Source: Bacteroidota bacterium
GTDB taxonomy: Bacteria > Bacteroidota > Bacteroidia > Bacteroidales > VadinHA17
Direction: 5' to 3'
Length of the DNA stretch: 9,761 nt
Assembly: GCA_015222065.1 (NCBI GenBank)
Contig: JADFUQ010000118.1
Span: 1-9,761, forward strand
Below, one piece after another: positions 1-7,403 of this stretch (positions are counted from its first letter, which is position 1; every line of letters begins with the position of its first letter). The notes under the pieces were generated by a model that saw nothing but the letters and a program-made list of their open reading frames with translations, made no database searches and was not told the DNA's origin. A program made the translations under genes and the position numbers.

Positions 1-46
1 ATTTCACTGTGGTTAAAAGTTATAAGTTAATGCTTTCACGGAATCC

Positions 47-99
47 TTTGCTCTTTGCTCTCCGCTCTTCACACTGCAACTCTGCGGTTAGTTTTTCTT
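47..99. repeat. Intergenic mosaic repeat, copy R1
   Basis: Non-coding DNA downstream of porX. Positions 56-90 match 9071-9105 at 31 of 35 bases. Positions 80-99 (ctctgcggttagtttttctt) are identical to 9201-9220. Positions 47-61 (tttgctctttgctct) are identical to 9219-9233. The block is therefore assembled from modules that reappear, in a different order, in the holB-ricT spacer about 9 kb away. No ORF with recognisable coding character covers it. I read it as a dispersed intergenic repeat; function unknown. Confidence 0.75.
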
Positions 100-119
100 C
101 GCTTCATTCTTCTATCTTC

Positions 120-167
120 CCATTCTTCCATTTTTCCATTCTTCCATTTTTCCATCATTCCACTCTT
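120..167. repeat. 16-bp tandem repeat, about three copies
   Basis: Two perfect copies of ccattcttccattttt occupy 120-135 and 136-151. A degenerate third copy follows at 152-167, ending 5 bp from the porX stop codon. On the transcribed strand it reads as a purine-rich GGAAGAATGG/GGAAAAATGG run in the 3' flank of porX. Together with R1 it fills the 172 bp beyond porX, where no gene and no convincing hairpin terminator is visible. Confidence 0.8.
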
Positions 168-172
168 CAATA

Positions 173-1729
173 TCAGAAAGCTGATGTAAGTGTAACCAGT
201 GGCAGAATCATTTCCTGCATTGAAATACCACCATGCTGGAATGAATCCCGGTAGAGTTTTACATAGTGGTTAAGGTTATTGGGATAAACAAGAAAATCAT
301 TATTGGATACAAAAATATATTTTGAACTGATGTTTGATTTAGGCAAACGTACTTTTGCCGGGTCTCCAATCTCAAAAACCTGTTTCGAATTAAAATTCAG
401 GTTTTTACCCATTTTATATCTCAGGTTAGTTGAAGTTTGCCGGTCTCCAATAACTTTTACAGGGTTCTGTACACGAACTGTTCCGTGATCAGTTGTAATA
501 ATCATGGTAACATTATGGTTTGTTAGTTCCTTTATAAGCTCAATCAAGGGAGAGTGAGTAAACCAAGAACGGGTAAGTGATCTGTAAGCCGATTCATCAT
601 TTGCAAGTTCGCGTATCATATCCATTTCAGTACGAGCATGAGAAAGGATGTCAACAAAATTATACACGATCACCAGAAGATCTTTATTTACAAGTGAATT
701 CACGTTTTCAACAAGTTTTTTGCCCTGTTCAAGATTATTGACTTTTTCGTATATACAAGAATATTCTTTCCCTAACCTTTTAAGCTGTTGTAACAATAAT
801 TCCTTTTCATTCAGGTTTTTACCTTTTTCATCCTCCTCAGGTATCCATAATTCCGGAAACATATCTGCAATTTCGGCAGGCATAATTCCTGCAAAAATTG
901 AATTTCTTGCATATTGGGTAACAGTAGGTAAAATGCTGCAATAGAGTTCCTCCTGCCTGATCCTGAAATAATTTTGTATTTCAGGATAGATTGTCCGCCA
1001 TTGATCGTATCGCAAATTATCAATCAGGATAAAGGCAACTTTCTCACCATTGTCTAATATCGGTACTACTTTCCGGCGAAAAATCTCATGAGACATCAGC
1101 GGTTTATTATACGCAACTTTTTCAAACCATGAAACATAATTTAATTTAACAAACCTTGAAAAAGCGTTATTTGCTTCATTCTCCTGCATACGGTAAACCT
1201 CTGCGAGATTTGAATCTTCAGAATCATCTAGTTCAATACTCCAATAAGAGAGTTTCTTGTACAGGTCAGCCCAATCGGAAAAATTAACAGCTTCATTGAT
1301 CCTATTTCCTATTTTGGAAAATTCCGATTGATATGCAGTAGCGGTTTTCCTGGTAACCAGCCATTTTTGCTCAATAATCTTTTTTATCGATAATAGTACT
1401 TGCTGAGGTTTCACCGGTTTAATAAGGTAATCAGATATTTTTGCTCCGATTGCCTCTTCCATTATATCTTCTTCCTCACTCTTTGTAACCATTACTACCG
1501 GAATGTCTGGTCGTAAATCTTTTATATATGATAATGTTTCAAGTCCACTTTTCCCTGGCATATTCTCATCTAAAAACACTAGATCAAAATCCTCATTCCC
1601 AATCATCTCAATAGCATCATCACCGTTACTTGCCGTTTTTAGCTGGTAGCCCTTTTCTTCAAGAAAAATAATATGAGAATTTAATAATTCTATCTCATCA
1701 TCTACCCATATAATTTTAATCTTCCTCAT
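173..1729 (-). CDS. porX: PorX: response regulator with PglZ domain
   Basis: Two-component regulator of the type IX secretion system (T9SS). In Porphyromonas gingivalis its relative works with the kinase PorY and the ECF sigma factor SigP. The N-terminal receiver domain (about residues 1-120) has the acidic pair D10/D11, phosphoacceptor D54, T82 and K104. A helical linker leads to a C-terminal PglZ domain of the alkaline-phosphatase superfamily (about 210-518). There the expected two-metal ligands can be picked out: D237, T271, D360, H364, D414, H415 and H499. PorX PglZ domains are reported to be zinc-dependent and to cleave oligonucleotides. At 518 aa the protein has the usual family length and looks intact. 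The ATG lies 269 bp after the sprE stop, behind its own promoter candidate at 1807-1837, so it may be transcribed separately. No DNA-binding domain is evident. Identity is secure; hydrolase activity is inferred from conserved residues. Confidence 0.95.
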   Translation of the reverse strand: MRKIKIIWVDDEIELLNSHIIFLEEKGYQLKTASNGDDAIEMIGNEDFDLVFLDENMPGKSGLETLSYIKDLRPDIPVVMVTKSEEEDIMEEAIGAKISDYLIKPVKPQQVLLSIKKIIEQKWLVTRKTATAYQSEFSKIGNRINEAVNFSDWADLYKKLSYWSIELDDSEDSNLAEVYRMQENEANNAFSRFVKLNYVSWFEKVAYNKPLMSHEIFRRKVVPILDNGEKVAFILIDNLRYDQWRTIYPEIQNYFRIRQEELYCSILPTVTQYARNSIFAGIMPAEIADMFPELWIPEEDEKGKNLNEKELLLQQLKRLGKEYSCIYEKVNNLEQGKKLVENVNSLVNKDLLVIVYNFVDILSHARTEMDMIRELANDESAYRSLTRSWFTHSPLIELIKELTNHNVTMIITTDHGTVRVQNPVKVIGDRQTSTNLRYKMGKNLNFNSKQVFEIGDPAKVRLPKSNISSKYIFVSNNDFLVYPNNLNHYVKLYRDSFQHGGISMQEMILPLVTLTSAF

Positions 1730-1779
1730 CTCAAATATTATTATAAACCCAGTTTATGCGGTTCTACGAAAATACGCAA

Positions 1780-1795
1780 TCTTTTATCTAAAAGA
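1780..1795. promoter_or_regulatory. Perfect 7-bp palindrome in porX leader
   Basis: TCTTTTA, a 2-bp spacer, then TAAAAGA. It sits a few bases downstream of the transcription start predicted from the promoter candidate at 1807-1837, where a repressor site or small leader hairpin could act. A 16-bp AT-rich palindrome can arise by chance in such DNA, so the regulatory reading is tentative. Confidence 0.3.
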
Positions 1796-1806
1796 ACATA
1801 GTTACG

Positions 1807-1837
1807 CAAATTTACCTTGTGAAAAATTTCCATGCAA
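1807..1837 (-). promoter_or_regulatory. Bacteroidota-type promoter candidate for porX
   Basis: On the minus strand a TTG (1837-1835) is followed by 20 bp and then TAAATTTG (1814-1807). This matches the Bacteroidota primary sigma pattern of a -33 TTG and a -7 TAnnTTTG at 19-21 bp spacing. Transcription would start near 1800, giving a leader of about 70 nt before the porX ATG at 1729. It lies within the 269-bp sprE-porX spacer (1730-1998), in which I see no gene and no clear sprE terminator. Confidence 0.55.
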
Positions 1838-1853
1838 TTAATCTTCGACTTAT

Positions 1854-1866
1854 TTCACAGGGTGAA
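1854..1866. promoter_or_regulatory. Small palindrome upstream of porX promoter
   Basis: TTCAC-AGG-GTGAA, with 5-bp perfect arms. If the base at 1855 is allowed to bulge, pairing extends to TTATT/AATAA (1850-1869). It lies about 17 bp upstream of the -33 element of the porX promoter candidate, a normal place for an activator site. On the minus strand the T-run precedes the palindrome rather than following it, so it does not look like an intrinsic terminator for sprE. Regulator unknown. Confidence 0.25.
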
Positions 1867-1998
1867 TAAAAAACAGTAACTAATCAATACTTAAAGTGAA
1901 CTAAAGTTAAGTAAGGTGAGCGGTGAATTCTGAAAGCTAATAAATACGAAGAATGCAATTACTCCGATGGGATCAGGTAAGTCAAGAGTGCCCAAAGA

Positions 1999-4662
1999 CT
2001 ATGGAAGATAATTTTCTTCAAAAAACTTTAAATATGTAGATGCTGATTTGTTTTGTTTAAATGTTTTAAAATTATCCAGGGAAATTACAAAAAAGCTGTA
2101 TTCCATTCTCTCTATTGATTTAAAAACATCTGTATTTGAATTTATCAACCGGTAGTATTCTAAAGCAGTTGCTTTATTTTCAAAACTTCTGACACTGATT
2201 ATCTGCAAGCCATTATCCAGCAATTCACCCTCGGTTTTAAAAGTGGTATTCACAAAATTATCAAGGTTAAAGTTGATAATATCAAAAATAATACGATTAA
2301 TATCAGTACCTCCACTTTCAAGAGCAAGTACAAATAAATGTTCCTGGTCTTCTTTTATAAGGTATATCTCTTTGGCAATCTGCTTTTCTTCTTCTTGTTT
2401 CAAAACCGTGTAAGTCTCGTTCAAATAGGCAATTAATTCATCTGCCCTGTTTTTTTCTTCACTTTGAGGATATGTTTTATTCAATTCCACCAGGGCTTCT
2501 TTGAAAGCTGCCTCATCAGCATTATTTCCAATAGCCATAGCTCTGAGCAATGCAAATTTAGGAGCCAGTTCATGGTCCTTTTCATCAGTCAGAGCTTTAT
2601 CACAATTATCTATCACTGAGTTATACTTTCCTTCCTTATAAAGGATGTATGTATTCTCATAAAATCTTTTGATCTCATCCTGTTTCTCCTTCAATTTTTT
2701 ATAAAAATCAGGATCAGAAAGGAATTGGGCATACTCACTATCGGGGTATTTATCTATAATCAGGTTTTTATAATAATTGCTTTTCTCATAATGTGATTGT
2801 TGCAAATGCAATTCATACAAATGATACAAGGAAGATAAATAATCATCACTTTCCGGATATCTGCTGTTAAGTTCTTCATATACTTCAGCCGCTTTAACCA
2901 AATTATCCATGTCAGTCTGGTATATTCTTCCAACTTTGTATAATGCTTCGGCTATTCTTGCATGGGATAACATCATCAGTGAATCATTCGAAGGAATATC
3001 TTTCATATAAAATTCAACAGATTTTTTATCGTCAATCCCGGTTTTACCAGTGGTTAAAGAATCTGACCCTTCCTGTGAAATGGCTTCCTGATCAAAACTA
3101 ATAACATTCTTGTTCTTTCGTCTCCAACTATCACTAAGCTTCCTGTCCCCCCATTTTTTCCTGAACTCTGTTCGCCCAAAAGCCAAAGTCTCAGGGTTAT
3201 AAAAATACCATTTCCCGCTACGATCAAGAGTTTTTTGAAATCTCCGTTGATCCTCATAAAACTGACCCAGGTTATATTGATCTTTACTTTCGGCTGTTTC
3301 CCTTTGCCTGCGTTCCTCTTCTTTTATCTTTTGAATGATATTGTTGATTAATAATTTTTGTTCCGATTCACTCATTTGAGCAACCATTTGGAGGCTGTCC
3401 TCCCTTTCAACTATTAAAATATTATCAACAAGGCGGGTAAGATTTCCCGTCTTTACTGCAATAGATTCATAGCCGGGATATGATTTATCAAGGGTTGTAA
3501 CTGCACTATCGTAATAGGCCTGTGATAATTTATAATCTTTCCTTTCGAAATAGATATCGGCAAGACTAAGATAGCTTAATCCTTTCTGGTTTGTGTTGGA
3601 AATACTGCCAGCCACAGATTGCTTATATAATTCAATGGCTTCTCCAATTTTTTCTTCCTTCATGCTTACAGACCCTAAAGCATAGTAAATCTGATCGTGG
3701 TAATCAATATTCTTATCATCTTTAAGCATTTTTTCCAGTTCCTTAACAATTTCGGATGAATTTCCCATTGAAACGTCATAGGCACCTGCCAGATTTATCT
3801 TTGCATTAAATGCCATCTCGTAAGGCGGGTTCATTTTTATCACTTTCTTGTATAGATCTGAAGCATTTTCGAAATAACCCAATTCCTGTTGTATCTGGGC
3901 CAGAATAAAAGAGTATCTGGTTTTTTTCTTTTTATCTCTGGCGTATTCAAGAGCTTTAGTCAGGTGCGGAACTGCCATTTCAAAATTTCGCTGCTTCAAA
4001 TAAAAATCACCATAGGTGTTTGAAACATCCCCGACAAATTTATCAGGTATTGTGTCGTTTGCAGCCAAAACTGTTAATACCTTAAGTGCATTATTAAAAT
4101 TGTCTGTTTCACAAAATGTCCTGGCAAGCCAAATATCTCCCTGAATCCTAATATCTTCATCCAGAGCCTCCTTTATGACATGTTTAAATGTATATTGTGC
4201 AGCCTTAAAATCATGCTTATAAAATTGTGCCTTCCCCATTAATAAATAACTATCGTCCACCCATATATTATATTCAGGTTGTTCCAGAAATTCTTTTTCC
4301 TGCTTTGAAAGATTTTCTTTATCTATTTCTGGCTTTACCTTAATAGAATGCAGTGTGATCACCTTTGTTGCTTTTCGTATTGCCCTGTCCATCTGGGGTT
4401 TTACCTGTGAGGCAAGGTCAGCATCAACATAATTAAATACCGACAGTATCTGGGAGTAATTATTCTGAAATGAATTCTCAATTTTTTCAACACCCTTAAG
4501 AAAACTTTGTTCACCATTGAAATAGATATTGTAATGAGAGGTAAGGTTATGGTAAACCCTTGTTGATGAGGTGTTTTTTTCAGGAGAACAACCGGCAAAA
4601 AAAACAACCAGCAAATAGAGAACTGTTTTATATAGAAACCTGGAAAAATTCAAATTTGACAA
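1999..4662 (-). CDS. sprE: SprE/PorW: T9SS TPR lipoprotein
   Basis: Large lipoprotein needed for T9SS secretion and gliding in Flavobacterium (SprE) and for gingipain secretion in Porphyromonas (PorW), where it is linked to the PorK/PorN ring and translocon. A hydrophobic segment (about 9-24) ends in the lipobox FAG-C25. The family signature VYHNLTSHYNIYFNG follows at 36-50, then TPR-like helical pairs over about 130-400. Next come a charged coiled-coil-like stretch (about 430-480), a Trp-rich block (GKWYFYN at 483-489; FRKKWGD...SDSW at 500-513), more TPR-like repeats (560-760) and a conserved C-terminal region (775-887). The length of 887 aa fits the long SprE form. No ATG precedes the signal peptide: the frame is closed by a stop at 4702-4704, so the start is most likely TTG at 4662, or TTG at 4653. 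An A-rich AAAAAG stretch upstream may serve as ribosome-binding region. Confidence 0.92.
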   Translation of the reverse strand: MSNLNFSRFLYKTVLYLLVVFFAGCSPEKNTSSTRVYHNLTSHYNIYFNGEQSFLKGVEKIENSFQNNYSQILSVFNYVDADLASQVKPQMDRAIRKATKVITLHSIKVKPEIDKENLSKQEKEFLEQPEYNIWVDDSYLLMGKAQFYKHDFKAAQYTFKHVIKEALDEDIRIQGDIWLARTFCETDNFNNALKVLTVLAANDTIPDKFVGDVSNTYGDFYLKQRNFEMAVPHLTKALEYARDKKKKTRYSFILAQIQQELGYFENASDLYKKVIKMNPPYEMAFNAKINLAGAYDVSMGNSSEIVKELEKMLKDDKNIDYHDQIYYALGSVSMKEEKIGEAIELYKQSVAGSISNTNQKGLSYLSLADIYFERKDYKLSQAYYDSAVTTLDKSYPGYESIAVKTGNLTRLVDNILIVEREDSLQMVAQMSESEQKLLINNIIQKIKEEERRQRETAESKDQYNLGQFYEDQRRFQKTLDRSGKWYFYNPETLAFGRTEFRKKWGDRKLSDSWRRKNKNVISFDQEAISQEGSDSLTTGKTGIDDKKSVEFYMKDIPSNDSLMMLSHARIAEALYKVGRIYQTDMDNLVKAAEVYEELNSRYPESDDYLSSLYHLYELHLQQSHYEKSNYYKNLIIDKYPDSEYAQFLSDPDFYKKLKEKQDEIKRFYENTYILYKEGKYNSVIDNCDKALTDEKDHELAPKFALLRAMAIGNNADEAAFKEALVELNKTYPQSEEKNRADELIAYLNETYTVLKQEEEKQIAKEIYLIKEDQEHLFVLALESGGTDINRIIFDIINFNLDNFVNTTFKTEGELLDNGLQIISVRSFENKATALEYYRLINSNTDVFKSIERMEYSFFVISLDNFKTFKQNKSASTYLKFFEENYLP

Positions 4663-4758
4663 AATTATCTTTTTGTAAAACTCAGAAACCAGCTTCTTAT
4701 TTTATAAATCCAGAAATTTCCTGTATTTATTATCAATCCCCGGAGTTACAACCAGGCT

Positions 4759-5010
4759 TTAACTGTTCGCAGAAACCACTTCTTTCACTTCAGGTATTTC
4801 CTTTTTAAGAGCTTGCTCAACCCCTGCTTTAAGAGTCTGCTCACTGTATGGACAGCCACGGCAAGCCCCTGTTAATTCAACCTTTACAACAAAATCCTCC
4901 GTAATTTCCACCAGTTCAATATCTCCGCCATCTGCCTGAAGATAAGGTCGTATTTTTTCAAGTTCGTTTTTAATCCGATCGTGTATTTTACTATTTTCTT
5001 TTGTTTCCAT
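4759..5010 (-). CDS. NifU-like C-terminal domain Fe-S scaffold
   Basis: An 83-aa protein consisting of a single NifU C-terminal (Nfu) domain. These domains bind a transient Fe-S cluster, usually across a dimer, through a CxxC motif and pass it to apoproteins in the cytoplasm. The sequence shows the Nfu hallmarks RPYLQADGGDIELVEI (21-36) and GACRGCPYS (48-56), with ligands C50 and C53. There is no N-terminal IscU-like or A-type domain, so this is the short stand-alone form. Its ATG lies 5 bp after the mrp stop (TAA-CCGGA-ATG), implying co-transcription and probable translational coupling. Mrp is itself an Fe-S carrier ATPase, so the pair probably acts together. A 96-bp spacer to sprE follows, without an obvious terminator. 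Confidence 0.92.
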   Translation of the reverse strand: METKENSKIHDRIKNELEKIRPYLQADGGDIELVEITEDFVVKVELTGACRGCPYSEQTLKAGVEQALKKEIPEVKEVVSANS

Positions 5011-5015
5011 TCCGG

Positions 5016-6143
5016 TTATTTTTTTATGTTTGCTTTATGCAGAGTAGGCTTAATTTCGACTTTTTTTGTAGGATCAAGGGTTGCATTTCTTTTTGCGACC
5101 TGGTCTGCTACCTTATCAGCCATTTCAAGAAAGGCTTTCCCCACAATTGAATCTTCGTTCAGGACTGATGGTTTGCCGGCATCTCCACCTTCACAAATAC
5201 TTTGCACAATTGGAATTTGTCCTATAAGAGGGAGTTTGTTTTTTTCCGCAAGTTTTTTACATCCATCTTTCCCAAAGATATAATACTTGTTATCAGGCAA
5301 TTCTGCCGGCGTAAACCATGACATATTTTCCACCAGTCCTAATACAGGTACATTAATCTTATCCCCCATGAACATGGAAATCCCTTTAACAGCATCAGCC
5401 AGTGCCACTTCTTGTGGGGTACTTACAATAATTGCACCTGTAACAGGAACTTCCTGAACCAAAGTAAGATGAATGTCGCTTGTGCCCGGAGGCAAGTCCA
5501 CCAGGAGGTAATCCAGTTCTCCCCAATTACTTTGTCTTATAAGTTGTTTTAGTGCATTGGTTGCCATTGGACCTCTCCAGACCAGGGCATCATCAGGATT
5601 AATAAAGAATCCTATTGACAGCATTTTTATTCCATAATTCTCAATCGGTTCTATAATATCTACACCATCAATTTTACTAACCATAGGTCTTTGCCCTTCA
5701 ACATTAAACATCTTGGGAATAGAAGGCCCATAGATATCAGCATCTATCAATCCCACCGCTGCTCCTGACTTGGAAAGAGCAATAGCAAGATTTGAAGCTA
5801 TTGTTGATTTTCCAACACCACCTTTACCTGATGCAACAGCAATTATATTTTTAACATTTGGCAATGCTCTATTATCTTCTTTTGCAACCTTATCCGACTT
5901 AATGTTGATATTTCCTTTTATTTCAGCATTCTTATCCACATGTTTTTGAATAACACTGACACATGCCTGACGTATAGCAGACACAAAAGGGTCATTCGAC
6001 TTGTCAAAATGAAGAGTAAAACTGATCTTTTTCCCCTTTACTTCCAAGTCCTCCACCATGTTTAAACTCACGATATCTTTCCCTTTTTCAGGGTGAATAA
6101 CCTGTTTCAAAACAGTAATAATGTTTTCTTCACTATAACTCAT
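5016..6143 (-). CDS. mrp: Mrp/ApbC-type Fe-S carrier P-loop ATPase
   Basis: A cytoplasmic ATPase of the Mrp/NBP35 family, which carries and delivers Fe-S clusters. An N-terminal MIP18/DUF59 domain (about 4-82) precedes the P-loop domain. The deviant Walker A is SGKGGVGKST (105-114), switch I is DADIYGPS (134-141), and switch II is DLPPGTSDIHLTL (216-228). At 375 aa it has the common length for DUF59-Mrp proteins. At the place where E. coli-type Mrp has the cluster-binding CxxC, this protein reads ENMSWFTPAELPDNKYYIFG (272-291), with no cysteine pair. C295 is nearby but single. I remember this TPAELP form as common in Bacteroidota homologues. The ATG is preceded within 7 bp by an 8-bp tandem repeat. 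nfu follows after 5 bp. The Lys-rich C-terminal tail is not conserved core. Confidence 0.94.
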   Translation of the reverse strand: MSYSEENIITVLKQVIHPEKGKDIVSLNMVEDLEVKGKKISFTLHFDKSNDPFVSAIRQACVSVIQKHVDKNAEIKGNINIKSDKVAKEDNRALPNVKNIIAVASGKGGVGKSTIASNLAIALSKSGAAVGLIDADIYGPSIPKMFNVEGQRPMVSKIDGVDIIEPIENYGIKMLSIGFFINPDDALVWRGPMATNALKQLIRQSNWGELDYLLVDLPPGTSDIHLTLVQEVPVTGAIIVSTPQEVALADAVKGISMFMGDKINVPVLGLVENMSWFTPAELPDNKYYIFGKDGCKKLAEKNKLPLIGQIPIVQSICEGGDAGKPSVLNEDSIVGKAFLEMADKVADQVAKRNATLDPTKKVEIKPTLHKANIKK

Positions 6144-6150
6144 AATAAAA

Positions 6151-6182
6151 TGATTAAATGATTAAATGATTAAATGATTGAA
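6151..6182. repeat. 8-bp tandem repeat before mrp
   Basis: Four units of tgattaaa: perfect at 6151-6158, 6159-6166 and 6167-6174, and tgattgaa at 6175-6182. On the transcribed strand the run ends 7 bp before the mrp ATG (6143-6141), so it occupies the ribosome-binding region and the 5' leader just upstream. Repeats of this size can change copy number by slippage, which would alter leader length and structure but not the reading frame. Whether it varies is unknown. Confidence 0.85.
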
Positions 6183-6265
6183 TTTAAGAGTCTTGAATTT
6201 CCGTATTACCTCATCACAATTCCTCTCCTTAAAACTCAAACATCTTCAAACCTTAAACTCTTCTC

Positions 6266-6312
<47 letters not shown>

Positions 6313-6337
6313 TCCTTACTCACCTCCCCAAGAAGCG

Positions 6338-6367
6338 CAAAATTAACAATTATTTCCCTTAATTCAG
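6338..6367 (-). promoter_or_regulatory. Weak promoter candidate for mrp-nfu
   Basis: On the minus strand TAATTTTG (6345-6338) matches the -7 TAnnTTTG pattern. At 19 bp upstream there is CTG (6367-6365) in place of TTG. It would start transcription near 6331 and give a leader of about 190 nt carrying both tandem repeats. The -7 core is good and the -33 is imperfect. Read-through from the upstream operon is equally possible. Confidence 0.35.
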
Positions 6368-6379
6368 GAAATTTGATTA

Positions 6380-6733
6380 TTATTCCATACGCGGATCCCA
6401 GAAGAGTTTTTCGAAGTCAACCACTTTATCATCTTCAACCCTTATTCCTTCATTTTCAAGCAATTGTTTCATAATAAGTGAACCACCAAAATGTTTTTTT
6501 CCGGAAAGGATCCCACTCCTGTTCACAACACGGTGTGCAGGAACAAAAGAACTAAGTCCACGGGAACTGTTTAGTGCCCAGCCCACAACACGGGCCGAGC
6601 CTCCGGTTCCCAGACACTTTGCAATAGCGCCATATGTTGTCACTCTTCCATACGGGATTTTTTTTGTTATCTCGTAAACTCCTTCAAAAAATCCGTTTTT
6701 CTCAATCATTTCCTGAATATTTGATTGGTTCAT
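6380..6733 (-). CDS. Alkyltransferase-like protein (ATL), MGMT fold
   Basis: A 117-aa protein equivalent to the DNA-binding domain of O6-methylguanine-DNA methyltransferase, without the N-terminal methyltransferase_1N domain. The helix-turn-helix region IPYGRVTTYGAIAKCLG (26-42) has the nucleotide-flipping Tyr (Y34). SARVVGWAL (46-54) carries the Arg finger (R48). The active-site motif reads PAHRV (65-69): the acceptor Cys of PCHRV is Ala66. Such ATL proteins cannot accept alkyl groups. Known members bind O6-alkylguanine, bend the DNA and steer the lesion to nucleotide excision repair. The longest ORF starts at ATG 6733 and overlaps trmB by 32 bp. ATG 6709 (M9) would overlap by only 8 bp and has AGGAA directly before it, so the start is uncertain. 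It probably ends the ricT-gldH-trmB operon. Confidence 0.9.
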   Translation of the reverse strand: MNQSNIQEMIEKNGFFEGVYEITKKIPYGRVTTYGAIAKCLGTGGSARVVGWALNSSRGLSSFVPAHRVVNRSGILSGKKHFGGSLIMKQLLENEGIRVEDDKVVDFEKLFWDPRME

Positions 6734-7403
6734 TATTAGTAAGCCGAAAACTCAGATAGGTAATCTTTTTCCCTTTTTCAATAAATTGTTTTTCATAAAA
6801 AGTTTTAAAAAAAAGGTTCTCATCTGATACTTCGGCATTATAAAGATCAGGGGTTGAGTACAACAATTCCAGGTTATTCTGTCTGATAATATCCAGTGTA
6901 TATTCAAACAAGGGATGATTGTCTGTTTTCAGATGAATTATTCCTTCAGGGATTAAGAAATCCTTATATGAATTAAGAAACTGTGGATTAGTGAGCCGTT
7001 TTTTCTCTCTTCTCTTTTTCGACTGTGGATCAGGAAAGGTCAGCCATATTTCACTTATTTCATCCTTAGAAAAAAAAGAATTTACAAGTTCAATGCGTGT
7101 GCGGATAAAACAAACGTTTTTTAATCCCATTTCTTCAACTGCCCTGGCTCCTTTCCATATCCGGGCTCCTTTAATATCAATCCCGATAAAATTTTTATCG
7201 CAATATTTTTTTGCCAGGTTAATGGAATATTCTCCTTTCCCACAGCCCAGTTCAAGCATTACCGGATAGTTGTTTTTAAAAAACTCTTCAGCCCATTTAC
7301 CTTTCAATAAATGATCTTTTTTATAAACATCTTCAACCCGGGGCTGAATAACATGATCAAATTTTTTAATTTCAGCCCATTTCTGTAATTTGTCTTTTCC
7401 CAC
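6702..7403 (-). CDS. trmB: tRNA (guanine-N7-)-methyltransferase TrmB
   Basis: Cytoplasmic SAM-dependent methyltransferase that forms m7G46 in the tRNA variable loop. Seen in the 233-aa sequence are motif I VMLELGCGKGEYS (48-60) for SAM binding, the acidic motif II region FIGIDIKGAR (72-81), and the TrmB signature WLTFPDPQSKKRREKKRL (119-136). The last contains D124 and the basic cluster used for tRNA. The C-terminal part includes LKTDNHPLF, typical of the family. The start is GTG at 7403-7401, giving MGKDKLQKWAEIKKF, a usual N-terminus for Bacteroidota TrmB. It shares one base with the gldH stop (TAGTG), which implies translational coupling. The 3' end overlaps the ATL gene by up to 32 bp. 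Confidence 0.95.
   Translation of the reverse strand: MGKDKLQKWAEIKKFDHVIQPRVEDVYKKDHLLKGKWAEEFFKNNYPVMLELGCGKGEYSINLAKKYCDKNFIGIDIKGARIWKGARAVEEMGLKNVCFIRTRIELVNSFFSKDEISEIWLTFPDPQSKKRREKKRLTNPQFLNSYKDFLIPEGIIHLKTDNHPLFEYTLDIIRQNNLELLYSTPDLYNAEVSDENLFFKTFYEKQFIEKGKKITYLSFRLTNNEPIKYSGND

Noticed and set aside
9..254. Plus-strand ORF of 81 codons at the left edge
   Set aside because: It runs through the R1 and 16-bp repeats and into the porX 3' end; the translation is Ser/Phe-rich low complexity with no family resemblance.
1854..1869. Hairpin in the sprE-porX spacer as an intrinsic terminator
   Set aside because: On the transcribed strand the T-run precedes the hairpin instead of following it, and the stem is only 5 bp.
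4660..4667. TAATTTTG on the minus strand at the sprE start as a promoter
   Set aside because: It would place the transcription start inside the coding sequence, and no TTG lies 19-21 bp upstream.
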